Positions 46,001 to 55,830 of a DNA stretch of 64,000 nucleotides are shown here, piece by piece. The DNA is from Paramacrobiotus metropolitanus (lineage: Eukaryota; Tardigrada; Eutardigrada; Parachela; Macrobiotidae). Under the pieces are notes generated by a model, which ran no database searches, was not told where the DNA came from, and saw only the letters and a program-made list of their open reading frames with translations. The stretch's first letter is position 1; each line of letters opens with the position of its first letter. The stretch spans positions 186,001 through 250,000 of the forward strand of contig NW_026570289.1 in assembly GCF_019649055.1 (NCBI RefSeq), read 5' to 3'. The position numbers and the translations under genes were made by a program.

Positions 46001-47391
46001 TCTGGTGTCCGAATATTCTAGATTCCAGTTATGTTGTGAAAGCAGAATGGACTGGAATTGCTTCAGTTTTAAAAGTCGCTAAGTCTTCATACGTGTGCAT
46101 AATATGCACGCATACGCGGATACGTGCGCTCAGCCTTAGGACGCGTGATGACGTCCGCTACAAGCAGGAGCCTTTTACATATAATTTTTTGGTATGTCCG
46201 CTCGGGACAGCAGCAAACAACCAACTAAACACTAGACATGGCAACAATAACGGACAACAACAATACCGTTGCTACGGCACATTAGCCATAAGCCATTATC
46301 CATTTCACGAGATACTCGTACAATCTTTGTACGAGTACTACATACACTAGTGTAGTGTATGTAGTACTCCTACAAAGATTGTACGAGTATCTCGTACACT
46401 ACATCTCGCCAAAAAAAACTCAATTATAAAAACCCCAATTGCTACGAACAGGAATCGTCTGCACAGAACCGGGAAGTTTCTAAAAGTTCTAACAGTTTTG
46501 TGAAAAAATAAGTAGTTTAATTGGTTCCGCCCTTTTTTTTATCAAATTGAAAACGGCCTTGGTGCGTTTTGTAAGAAAATTCTAAGCCGTTTTTTATGAT
46601 TTATTAAGGCCTACATCTTTTAATCTCTGCAGTCAGAAATTTACGCGGAAATGTGAAGTATAAGGAGGATGGGCAGCTGCACGTTCAAATAAGTCTGACA
46701 AATTGCCTTTCATTTAGGTCACAACCTAGCAGGGAGAAATGAGTCATTAGCGGCTAGCAAGCAACGCTTGAAGGAGCACGACATCGTACGCGATTTGAAG
46801 GATATTTTGCGAGGTCTCCAGTACTTACACCGGAACGGAATCGTCCACCTGGATATCAAAGGAGGCAACATCCTCATCACGACAACCGGCGTGGTGAAAC
46901 TGGCTGACTTCGGTTTAATCACCAAAATACAAGGCGCCGTCACAGCGTCCGGCGAAGTCAACGGCGCCGCGGGCACCACAGTGTACATGGCACCGGAGCG
47001 CTTTTCCGGCGTATTCGGCCGTTGTGGTCGGGCCAGCGATGTATGGAGTGTAGGTTGTGTATTGCTGGAGATGCTGCACGGACATGCACCGCGTTTCTAC
47101 CGCCGGGAAAGCCGCGGCAAAATGATGCTGATGGTACGACTACCGGAGATCGAGGCAGCTCTCGCTACAGGAGAAAAACCTTGTTATTTTCACCCGGGGT
47201 CGAAGGAGGATCCCCAGAAACTGGGTCGGAAAGGATGCCATGATTCAAAGGAGTTTCTGCGTACTGGTAAAGACTTCCTGGATTCGTGCTTTCGATTAAC
47301 GGCAGCGGACCGCCCCACGGCGGCGGCTTTGCTACAACATCCGCTCTTAACGGTAAAGCGAGGTCCGTTCAATTTTTTTACTGCGACTTGA
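43070..47391 (+). CDS. Protein kinase, MAP3K/STE-like
   Basis: Exon 1 43070-43400 and exon 2 46733-47391 join across a 3332-bp intron (donor AACG|GTAAAA, acceptor CTAGCAG) to give 329 residues, essentially a bare kinase domain. Visible motifs: glycine loop IGHGGLSRAVYK, VAIK lysine in YAVKAI, hinge FMEYCNG at the exon join, catalytic loop HLDIKGGNIL, DFG in ADFGL, MAPE, DVWSVGCVLLEM and a final RPTAAALLQHPLL. KGGNIL resembles MEKK-type KGANIL. The catalytic loop is HLD rather than HRD, a non-RD type as in Wee1 and Mos, suggesting no need for activation-loop phosphorylation. The intron is mostly filled by a foldback element. The stop lies shortly before the next gene on the same strand. Confidence 0.82.
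44670..44777. repeat. 12-bp minisatellite, nine units, left foldback arm
   Basis: Units such as CAGTTTATCCCA, TAGTGAACTACA, CAGTGAACCACG and CAGTTCGTCCAG repeat with exact 12-bp period for 108 bp. The period is a multiple of three, which explains the repetitive ORF here (NHAVNRTVRPAVNPTV). Confidence 0.85.
45498..45620. repeat. 12-bp minisatellite, right foldback arm (inverted)
   Basis: Inverted counterpart of the left array, with units like AACTGTGGGATC and AACTATGGGATA-type words and one or two extra or missing units, so the arrays have diverged by unit gain or loss since the arms formed. Confidence 0.85.
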
Positions 47392-47510
47392 ACTGCCATG
47401 TCAGAAAAGGAAAATTGTGACAACAGGGAAGAGACCTACAGGAATATCATCAAAAAGTGGAAGTTCCACTAACAAGCGCTGCGATTGGTGCGGAGCCACG
47501 CTGGAGAGGC

Positions 47511-48456
47511 ATGCTGCAGTGGATCGCTCAATCTTTATTGCCCAAAAATCCACCCAGCGGCCTGGCGCCTTTGTGTACGGGGTGCAGACGTATCCAGCAA
47601 GTCAACAGCGACATCTTTCATTGGCTGGTGCGTTCACCAGACAGCAAATACTGCGCGTCGTGCTGGGCTAAGGTGTGCAGTCAGGCTAATGGTAGCAGTT
47701 GATCTATCAGTAATTCAGTATCCGTGTATGTGATAAATTCAACGGTTTTGTGTCCTTTAGGTTCGAAAGCACTACGTTGGAAGTAGAAAGGTACCTGTGT
47801 ACCTGAATTGAGTTTAATCCCGCTAAACGTGCAGTATAACTTTGCAGACATCGGATCTGCACATTGCCAGCTGTGCTGATTTTCTTCGTCTTCCTTTATC
47901 TAATTCGGCATCGGCCCAGCAGAAGCAAAAGCCAGCAAAATGCTTCGCTCGCGTTACTCACGGAGAAACTTTCGCAGCGCATTGTGCCGGTTGCGCTCGT
48001 GTCCAGCGCAGCGATGCCGATCCGTTCTACCACAAGGCTGAGGATCCGCTGACCAAATATTGCCGCACGTGCTGGAACCACATGTGCAACAGCCACCTTC
48101 TGTGTTGTGCGTGTTGCGGCCGCCGTCAGCGACCCAACGGCGAACGCGTCCATTGGTGGATGGACGGCAGCAATAAGGCCTACTGCACTGTCTGCTGGTG
48201 GCCATTTAAGACGGTTGCACCGGCTGTGTGCACTGGGTGTGGTCGACGACAGCTGGCTAATGAGGAAGGGTTCCACTGGTCGAGTCACGTCCCGCGGAAC
48301 AAATACTGTCCGTCGTGCTGGAACCAAATCAAGAAAAGGAAGGCGTTTTCCTGTACGTGTATTCAAGCGCAAGATCCTGGTGGTGATCGAATGCGCAGCC
48401 AGCGTTTTAATGCTGATCCGAGCTATTGTCAGAAATGTTGGCCAATAAGGAAATAA
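47511..48456 (+). CDS. Protein with tandem CxxC...YCxxCW repeats
   Basis: Proposed exons 47511-47672 (donor AAG|GTGTGC) and 47848-48456 (acceptor TTTGCAG) join in phase 0. About five units of roughly 32 residues follow the pattern C-x2-C-x-R-x-Q-x(5-9)-H-W-x(7-9)-Y-C-x2-C-W: CTGCRRIQ...FHW...KYCASCW, CAGCARVQ...YCRTCW, CCGRRQ...VHWW...YCTVCW, CTGCGRRQ...FHW...KYCPSCW and a degenerate last one ending YCQKCW. Four Cys per unit suggest a zinc ribbon each. I do not recognise the family. The start is unresolved: frame 0 has no ATG before 47511, and another frame just upstream encodes CDWCGATLE, perhaps another unit lost by frameshift. It begins close behind the kinase on the same strand. Confidence 0.6.
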
Positions 48457-50329
48457 GTACCCTACGTGTATGTTTACCTGGTTGGCCATGTTAATTCCTT
48501 CGATTACGCCTGACTGACGGATACGCAGCCGATGGCTTCTGAATTTTGTTGAGCATTCGATAGCTCTTTTGTGATTAATCTTGCCTCCTGTCAATCTCAT
48601 GAAATGTGGACTAGATTCGGCGGTTTTAACTTTCGCATACTTAACAGCAAAATCCCGCTACGCTTGATAATAATTTGCAAAATAACTTAAATAGGTTCAC
48701 AAATAAGCCATCTGTACTGCCGTGTGCTCGCCTCGATCGGCGTTTTAATTAAGTTTTTTTTTATATGAATATCCAATATCCATTATCCATCTTACGTCAG
48801 CACTACCGATCAAGCTGTGTCAACAGTAGCACATCGTGTCATCTCTAAAATCTGATGTCTGCCGAATATCGTAGCTCGGTTCCAAGGATTGCGTTACTGA
48901 ATATTAAACTCATCATAATTATTTTGCTTATAAGTTTGATTATGCTTATCATAATTGAAAATTGATCGAATTTTAATTATGATCAGCATAATCAAAATTC
49001 AACAATTTTAATTAAACTGGAGCATAATTAAAATTGTCCAATTTTAATTTTGCTTATCATAATTAAAATTCAGTTTTCTTTTGATCAAGCTGTTTATAAT
49101 ATGCATAAGTTGACTCATGATTAAGCTTAAGTATAATTAAAAGTGACCAGTTTCAATTATGCTCAGCATAATCAAAACTGCCATAATTTTAATTGAATTA
49201 ATTATATTGTTTAATTCCCAGCATAAATAAGAGTTTAAGAGTTTAATTATCACTAGATTGCGTTTGAAAAATATGTTGTTAGCGGGTTTGCAAATAACCC
49301 TTCACAAACTGTCGGCGGGATGCGCAAAGCGATCGCTACAGGAACCGCTGAATCGTTTGCGGATTTGCTTTGAATTTGCCAGTTAAGCTACAGATAGTTC
49401 AAAAGATTTATTGTAGCACGGCAAAACTGTAGTGTCATGCCGAAGGATTTCAGATGTCTGTCGCAGTCGACAAATGTTTTAAGCGCTGCAGAATTTCGTG
49501 GTTACCAGTTACCATTTTCACCGGCATATTTTCTTGAAGTGTGCCCTCCAAACCGAAGGATAGTATTCGCAGCAAACGCTTTCGTTGAAAAACCCATGTT
49601 CAACTGCTGTCGCATCTTATCGGTTAATATTTGAACTAAAAACGGATTTCGGAAGAAAAAACCACAACCTGATAACTGGCTGGTAGAATCAGCAGGCTGT
49701 CTATCGACTATCGAGACGTTTACTTAGGAGTACAGTCTGTACTAAAGCATGTCAACTCTAACTGCTTACTTAGTGCTTTTGGGAAGTTTTAGATTGCGAA
49801 TGCTGGTTAGAGATGGAAGGATATTAACCGAACCATGACTGTAATTATTCTTATCGAAATTGTGAGAGCATTTTATTCTTCGTTTTCGAAACGTTTGCTT
49901 GATCCAGTTTGTTCAAAGTTAAGCACGTAAGAGCAATAACTGTTGTTAATCAATGGAAAGCTTCCGCATTCCGTAAATCGGCAGCCGTGCCACGCCGCGC
50001 TGCGTTTATGACAAATTGATCGGAGCAGAGGATTCATTAGGCAGGAGGAGGAGCAGAGGCACACCAGTTATACAACAGTTAACAACTTTGATATTTCTTT
50101 TGACGCTCCGCCTGGCTGTATTTCGGCTCGGTGTCGGTTCTGCGAGCATTTCGCAGAAACAAAATGGTCACATTCGTGGATGTTTCCTCCATGGTCACCT
50201 ACCCATCCGCTGCCAGATACACCGCTAAGGCGACGGAGACGAATTGCGTACCAATGGCACATAACGATCCCGCCGCTCTTTCGTGAGCGGTACATAGGTT
50301 CCATGTAGCTGCAGTTTGGAAGGTCGGCC
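48457..50329. other. Intergenic with an AT-rich repeat; no supported gene
   Basis: Contains the palindromic AT-rich block at 48904-49220. ORFs at 49437-49634 (plus, 65 codons) and 49873-50304 (minus) show no motif. Confidence 0.45.
48904..49220. repeat. AT-rich palindromic minisatellite
   Basis: Variants of TTTTAATTATGCTCAGCATAA and ATCATAATTAAAATT recur in both orientations at roughly 35-45-bp spacing for over 300 bp. TTATGMTSAGCATAA is a near-palindrome. Nothing coding. Confidence 0.7.
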
Positions 50330-50862
50330 TCATTTCACGGAACCGCGGCCCCTATTTCGCAGCACCAACAGCTGTTTAATATCTTCTGTTGTCGACTTGA
50401 CTGTGAATTCGGTAGCCGCGGCCCTTGTACTGTTGAGAGCGGCCCTTATCTGTAGTACATCGCGCTCATGCGCATAGCGGAGCAGAATTTTTTGCAGGCC
50501 TCTAGTGTCTGGCAATCCCCACCGGCAACCAACTTCCGTTTTTCTTGGTTCATCAGTTGGCTGAGATATTCATCTAGAGCATAGTTGTATACCGACATGG
50601 CGTTGACTTACAGGAAATGTGCACATTACGCTGCGATACCGGCGATGAGATCCAGCTCATTCTAAAGTTCCGCCTGCTGAGCCAAAGAATGGCACACGAT
50701 ATCTTCCGTCGCTAGAATACGCTTGACTCCTGCTGCAACAGATCGTGAATGCTCTCGTCTAATACCTCAACCGACCTGACACGATATTCGCACTTGACCA
50801 AAACACGTGGCTCTCCACAATGGGAGCATTTGCTGGCGTCGTTCAGCACCTGTTAGCTTCCA
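50330..50862 (-). pseudogene. Eroded gene fragment, identity unknown
   Basis: On the minus strand protein-like sequence continues across frame changes and stops: KCSHCGEPRVLVKCEYRV with a CxxC pair, VEVLDESIHDLLQQES, ATEDIVCHSLAQQAEL, then stops, MSVYNYALDEYLSQLMNQEK, and in another frame LQKILLRYAHERDVLQIRA and KSTTEDIKQLLVLRNRG. The segments read as one helical protein with a small zinc finger, broken by at least three stops and two frameshifts. I cannot name the parent. It could alternatively be a spliced gene, but the required donor and acceptor sites are not evident. Confidence 0.4.
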
Positions 50863-51280
50863 ACACGCCATTAACGCGCCACCAAATTATAAACAGTAGT
50901 GTCTGGGAACGCCTTCGAAGGTGCGCCCCCTCTTCCTGTCTGCGCTGTTTGCCACCGATTGTTGAAATGCCGAAGATTCACCTTTCATTAATTTTCATTT
51001 ATTAAAACATTTGACTGCGTCCGAACGTACCGGACATCGTAATTTCCTACGATACTGCTGATTTCGAAATACATAATTAACAGCCGTTATTTGCACTATT
51101 GCAAATACAGACTTCTTCCTTTGTTATTTTGAGAGCTCAAACTGAGCCCGATAGCTCACTCTCTCCTTGCATTCCTCGAGCTTACCTATGTTACCACATA
51201 GCCTTTAGACGTGGATGTTGCGTGTGGGGACATGATAATATATTCGCGGCCTCGTACATCAGTCGAGCCTTTGTCGATGC

Positions 51281-51515
51281 TTTAGGGGCATCCATAAATT
51301 ACGTACGCAGAAAACCACAATTTTTTCACCCCTCCCTCCCCCTTCGTAGCGGTCCGTCACGTTTGCTTGACCCCTCCCCCCTGGTTCGCTCAATCGTAAT
51401 ACATGGAGCTGACCACCCCCTCCCCCCTGGGTTCGTCAAGGCCGTCACAGCTTGTCACACTTTTTGGACCCCTCCCTCCCTGGTTCGCTGCGTACGTAAT
51501 TTATGGATCCCCCCT
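51281..51515. mobile_element. MITE with AGGGG-ATCCATAAATTACGTACGC ends
   Basis: ATCCATAAATTACGTACGCA lies at both ends in opposite orientation (51289 on, and ending near 51507), preceded by TTAGGGGC and followed by CCCCCCTTAA. The interior is pyrimidine-rich (CACCCCTCCCTCCC, GGTTCGCT) and itself partly repeated. GGGG-CATCCATAAATTACGT ends are seen in MITEs of many animals. Confidence 0.75.
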
Positions 51516-51519
51516 TAAG

Positions 51520-52660
51520 CTGCTGCGGTCCAGACCAAGAGATGGTCGCTGACGAAACACAGCTGCCGACGCCTGCCGTGACCGGGGCTACAGTTTCGTG
51601 AATTTTGGTCCAAGTGCCGTTAGAAATTTTCAGACCCTGTGGAGATGGTAATAAAGCACTTAAGTGAACCAGATGAGAAGACCGTACAGTCGCTGCTGCA
51701 CGGAATTTGTGGTGTTTTTGGACATTCTCGTGTAGCATTTTACTTCGTACTTAGCAACGGCGGTGTTAAGATTACTTACTTTTCGTCGTAATTTATACTC
51801 AGTTATCTTCGAGGTGGTTACCGTCAACGTGAACTCGTATAAAAAAACGTATGGTCTATGGTCACTAAAAATGCTCTGAACTGCGCAGAACTGTCGTTAA
51901 GAATTCTATATCACAATAAAAATCTGCTGTATCTGTAAGTATTTACGGTGTTATTCGTCATTATGCGTTTTTTGCTATTTAGGCGTCAATAAATTAAGTT
52001 TATAATTGAGCGAAAATTTTTGAACTTTTTATAACAGTCTAATGCTAGATCCAACTGTGATCCAGATACGGAGACCTAAACGGAATAGATCCCGTGGAGT
52101 GAGCTATGCGATAAGTATAGCGAACTACGCGGAATCGCGAAACGTCGCACCGCTAATAGCTGACTTTTAATAATATTGACAAATCTGCTCAACAGAAAAT
52201 CAACAATGATCGGCGCAGCTCGATCGTAAAGCGTGGAGCCCATTCAACAGCGTGCAACGCTGTGCAGCACGTGCTATGCCGCGCCCACTAACAAAACACA
52301 AGCCAATCAGAAGCGAGACACAACACAGGCCATAATCCAAAGGCGTAGCGCCTAGCGCCACTGACGTGAACGCTAGTGATCCCGGTCTCACATGCCTCTG
52401 GGGGGATGCCGAGCTCCTGTGAGGCTGGACACACTCCCGAATCCACGAGAAGACGACGGTCGCCGAGTGCCTGTGTGTGCTCAAAAACATCAATTTCTCT
52501 TAATCCATTTTATCACATCAATTCCGTAAAGGCACAATTCCATTTAATACAATGTGAAATAAAGAGATCCAATTATAAAAATACTATCAAATCATTAGAA
52601 CAGATCAACAGTAACAGATCAACAAAAGTATTAATCAAATTGTAGACTAGGATCCTCCAT
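51520..52660. other. Probable 3' flank or LTR region of the large retroelement; not resolved
   Basis: The 3' LTR of the minus-strand element should lie here or just to the right, but with the 5' LTR outside the window I could not define it. A GC-richer block at 52200-52500 stands out. No gene is recognised. Confidence 0.3.
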
Positions 52661-53201
52661 TTCTGACTCGCAAAGGTCACAGGTCCTGTCCACCGTTTTC
52701 CGCACTTTAATCCATTCCGCTCCGTTGAGCAACTTCGCGCATCCGTAATGCGACTTTCATCACAATCCGCTTTGAGAATCGGGTGCGTATCAAGTACGAC
52801 TTAGGAATACTGCTTCATCTTTGGAATATAGTGCGTATCGATTGTACGACTTCAAAATGAGATCCATAAAGGTCATGGAGGGACGTCAATGAAGACAAGC
52901 GTAGTTCGCTTCCTCCCTAGTAAAGGTCATCCTTTGTTAAGACAATCCGTTGAGATGTGCGACTCAATTTGGGTTAATGATCCCAAAGGTCATGCGACTT
53001 GAATTCTATTACGGTGACTCTGTTGGGCAATTGATGATCCCAAAGGTCATCCCACTCGTCAAAACTTCCGTTAAAGGTCATGGAGGGACTTAGCCAGTTT
53101 TCTTTAGCTTTCAAGCACTTCTTCGCTTGCCTCCCTGGTAAAATTTACGGTTTGACCTTTCTGTCGCACATCCAACTTCAGTACGCCTCGAGCGGCCAGA
53201 A

Positions 53202-53650
53202 TGCCGGCAAGTTTACCGTAGCATCTCTGATGGGGCCGGCTAGTTACCGCATTGAATTTACCCCATGAAATTTCCACATTTAATCTTTTACTCTTGTTCG
53301 CCGCCTGTGGCCAATGTTAATACGAGAAATCCGGCTCAATTACCGTAGTTTTTCTCGTTTCACCTTTAACACTGAATCGCTTAAGAAGAGTGCCGGCGCA
53401 GTTTACCGTAACAACTCTAATGAGGCCGACTGATTGCCGCATTAAGTTAACCTCATCAATATTCCACCTGTTGTCTTTCTCTTTTTCGCCGCTTGTGGCC
53501 CCGTTTCGTATTCAAGAGATCCGGCTTGATTACCGTTGTTTCTCTTGTGCATTTATAACACTGAGTCGCTTAGAGAGGAGAGCCGGCTAACTGCCGTAAC
53601 TACTCCCTTGGGGCCGGCTTTATAGACCGAATCAATTTCAACCCCAATAG
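53202..53650. repeat. Tandem repeat, about 190-bp unit, 2.4 copies
   Basis: Units start near 53202, 53392 and 53582: each has GCCGGC or GCCGGCT followed by (T)TTACCGTA, CTCTGATGGGGCCGGCT, CCGCATTGAATTTACCCC, TTCGCCGCYTGTGGCC and ATCCGGCTYRATTACCGT. Identity is about 75-80% by eye. It lies in the 3' non-coding region, between the last ORF and the site-rich segment. Confidence 0.75.
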
Positions 53651-53833
53651 ATACTCCACATGATTTCTTTTAGGCAATTCTGTGCTATAAACGCTGCAAA
53701 CAACAAATACACAAATACAGTTTATGTTAACATGTCACGTGTCACGTCCTTTATACAACACCATTTGCATCTTTGTGACGTACCGACAAATGCCGTAGAC
53801 GTCCTTTTAATAGTGTGATCCTAAAGGTCAACA

Positions 53834-55246
53834 CTATTCCATTTCATTTGAATCGCCCTCGTCATCTCTCGGCGGGCGTTTCTTAGCGCTTTCCGGTTGG
53901 TTTCGGTCGGAAGTTCGGTCAACTGGTTCCGTCGAGTCAACTTCCATGACCTTTGTCGGGTCAACTTCGCGCTGGCCACGACCTTTACCTTGGCGACTGC
54001 GCTTAACCGCCTCAAGTCGATGGCGTGCGTCATTTTCTTCGAGTCGCAGTCTTCGATTATCAGGGTCTTCCGCCAATCGACGCTGCACGTCGGCGAGATT
54101 ATCCCGAAGCTGTTGGTTTCGGATGCCGCGTCGTCCCATCTGGTTAGGCGCACGGTCTGGGCGACGGTCACTTTTCTTCACTAAGAATTCCTCAATGTAG
54201 GTTTCGATTCCGTCCACCGGTTCGACGTAGTCACTGCCCAGAGAATCTTTGATCTTATTAATCCTTTCTTCTACTTGGGATGCGTGGCGCTGTGTCAAGT
54301 TGCCCTTTTCCATTCGTGTCTTGCACTTTTTCAGCGCCTTGCGAGCCGTATGCGCTATGCTGATATGTTCCATCGGTTGTCCCAATTTAGCGACATGAGC
54401 TCGGAAGAACGGTGGAATGTCGTCTTTCATGGTATTAGACACCAATTGATTCTGTGTCTTGTAATGTGCCAGTCTCGCAGCAAAGACCTTTTGCCCCATC
54501 CTTTTTGCGGCATAGTCCTTAGGATCCACCTGTAGTCCTATCGACGCCCTTGCTGCAAGCAACTTGAAAGCTGGGTTCACATGTCGTAGAACAAACTGAG
54601 CCACGTATTCTTGGCGTTCGGGATAATCTCTGTAGTAGAACTGTGTCATCCCGATTGGGTCAGTTGTGTCCAGCGGTACATCCAATAAACTTAAATCCAC
54701 CAAACTATGTAGTCCATTCCGTCGAATAGGGAGATAACAGTCCCGTACCGAGTCGCGGTGGATGAACAACTGACGGAAAAGTCCTTGTTCCACTCCTTGT
54801 TTAATCTCTCTCGCATAACCCGAGTCAAGTAGGAATTGGCTCAACTGTCTCAGAATTGTGCCAATTTTGTTGGCTTCAACCGAATCCGGCTCAAGTCCAA
54901 AGTATCGACAAATTTCGACCGTTTGTTCATCAATATCAGTCGTATTATATTCCATGTCGATGGTATCCGGTTGTCGGTTATCGAATCTGGAGTTCTGTCG
55001 GTGATCAGCCCGGCGATGATTATCCGGTTCTCGTTGACCTTCTGGTTCCCGTCGCTCTCCTGACTCAGGCTGCGACGGTTCGTTACTCGCCGGTTGTTCC
55101 GGTTGAAGGTCGCTATCCAGAATTACATTTCGTCGATGGGTCACGTTCTCTTGAGACGTTTCCGCAATCGAACTAGTCCCTTCCATCGCATCGTCTTCTT
55201 GTACGACGCTCACAATTGGATCCACTACATGAACCATTGACTCCAC
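53834..55246 (-). CDS. Retroelement 3' ORF d: helical protein, unknown role
   Basis: A 470-residue ORF from ATG 55246. The first 110 residues are Glu/Pro/Arg/Asn-rich and disordered; residues about 115-330 are predicted mostly helical with many Leu and Arg (VEICRYFGLEPDSVEANK, LLDSGYAREIKQGVEQG, YPERQEYVAQFVLRHVNP); the last 130 are charged, with a basic patch (RRPDRAPNQMGRRGIR). No signal peptide or membrane helix, so it is not a typical Env. No CCHC knuckle. The shape (disordered N-terminus, helical core, basic tail) is compatible with a Gag-like protein in an unusual position, but I see no diagnostic motif. Confidence 0.55.
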   Translation of the reverse strand: MESMVHVVDPIVSVVQEDDAMEGTSSIAETSQENVTHRRNVILDSDLQPEQPASNEPSQPESGERREPEGQREPDNHRRADHRQNSRFDNRQPDTIDMEYNTTDIDEQTVEICRYFGLEPDSVEANKIGTILRQLSQFLLDSGYAREIKQGVEQGLFRQLFIHRDSVRDCYLPIRRNGLHSLVDLSLLDVPLDTTDPIGMTQFYYRDYPERQEYVAQFVLRHVNPAFKLLAARASIGLQVDPKDYAAKRMGQKVFAARLAHYKTQNQLVSNTMKDDIPPFFRAHVAKLGQPMEHISIAHTARKALKKCKTRMEKGNLTQRHASQVEERINKIKDSLGSDYVEPVDGIETYIEEFLVKKSDRRPDRAPNQMGRRGIRNQQLRDNLADVQRRLAEDPDNRRLRLEENDARHRLEAVKRSRQGKGRGQREVDPTKVMEVDSTEPVDRTSDRNQPESAKKRPPRDDEGDSNEME

Positions 55247-55830
55247 CCGCTGATACTTTGGGGGTGAATCTTCCCGTTCAGTGCTTGATGACCTTTACTT
55301 GCGCCCGAGTCAAAGGTCGCATAAAATGCAGCTCTCTGTTGCCATCTTTTATCCTGTGGGTCGGGTGTTCGGTTCCGCGTTTGTTCGCGTCTTTTGTCCC
55401 ATGACCTTTCAGGTGTTGACATTCTGACATTGCGATTCCGGAATGCGACTCCCATCGGCACCTGATGCCCTTCCTTTTCAGGTTCTGTACGGAATGTCTC
55501 CGCACGCCGTTTTTGTTCTCGTTCCCTTGTCGCTGCCAGAATCTTGGCTGTATCAATCTTCCGCTGTATGGTCATTTCAGTTATTTCATCTCCGTGGCGC
55601 ACCCATCCTCTTCCGCCACGGTAATCTCGGTCGCGGGAGCGTTCGCGTGACCTTTCAGTACGGTACTCACGTGTCCTTTCACGAGAGTGTTCACGTGACC
55701 TTTCACTCCGTCTTTCAGAAGTCCGTTCATGTTCACGTGAATGTCCGCGTGACCTTTCTCTATGCGGAGGCGACCGTGGCCGTATGAAGCCTTCATCCCG
55801 TTTGAAGCTTCTTGTCAGTTTCTTTTGGGC
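55225..55830 (-). CDS. Retroelement 3' ORF c: Arg/Ser/Glu-rich protein
   Basis: A frame open from about 55830 to 55225. Its first part is an RS/RE-like tract (HRERSRGHSREHERTSERRS and further RERSRDRD), largely created by repeats of GAAAGGTCACG at DNA level. The second part (from 55602, MRHGDEITEMTIQRK) is helical and charged. It overlaps the end of ORF b and the start of ORF d in other frames. It may be read by frameshifting from ORF b or be spliced; a true start was not identified. Confidence 0.4.
   Translation of the reverse strand, partial: AQKKLTRSFKRDEGFIRPRSPPHRERSRGHSREHERTSERRSERSREHSRERTREYRTERSRERSRDRDYRGGRGWVRHGDEITEMTIQRKIDTAKILAATREREQKRRAETFRTEPEKEGHQVPMGVAFRNRNVRMSTPERSWDKRREQTRNRTPDPQDKRWQQRAAFYATFDSGASKGHQALNGKIHPQSISGWSQWFM

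Larger units (their letters stand above)
43935..46349. mobile_element. Large foldback element: arms of about 940 bp, spacer 526 bp
   Basis: Sequence from 43935 (TAGTGTATGTAGTACTCGTA) to about 44872 is repeated inverted from about 45399 to 46349, at high identity near the outer ends (over 90% across the first 400 bp by eye) and lower towards the centre. The outer 26 bp are themselves palindromic (CTCGTACAA-AGA-TTGTACGAG). Beyond the right arm an extra inverted copy of the terminal 55 bp (46350-46405) follows. Each arm contains the same 12-bp minisatellite. No ORF other than repeat artefacts. It sits inside the kinase intron and could form a very long dsRNA hairpin when transcribed. Confidence 0.85.

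Noticed and set aside
47896-48600. 234-codon minus-strand ORF opposite the cysteine-repeat gene
   Set aside because: Shadow of the real gene: the plus strand has regular CxxC periodicity, the minus product has none.
51099-51518. 139-codon plus ORF
   Set aside because: Ends inside a MITE and has no domain; Pro/Ser-rich part is the pyrimidine-rich MITE body.
53834-55246. ORF d considered as a retroviral-type envelope protein
   Set aside because: No signal peptide, membrane anchor, furin-like site or Cys pattern; it is a soluble helical protein.
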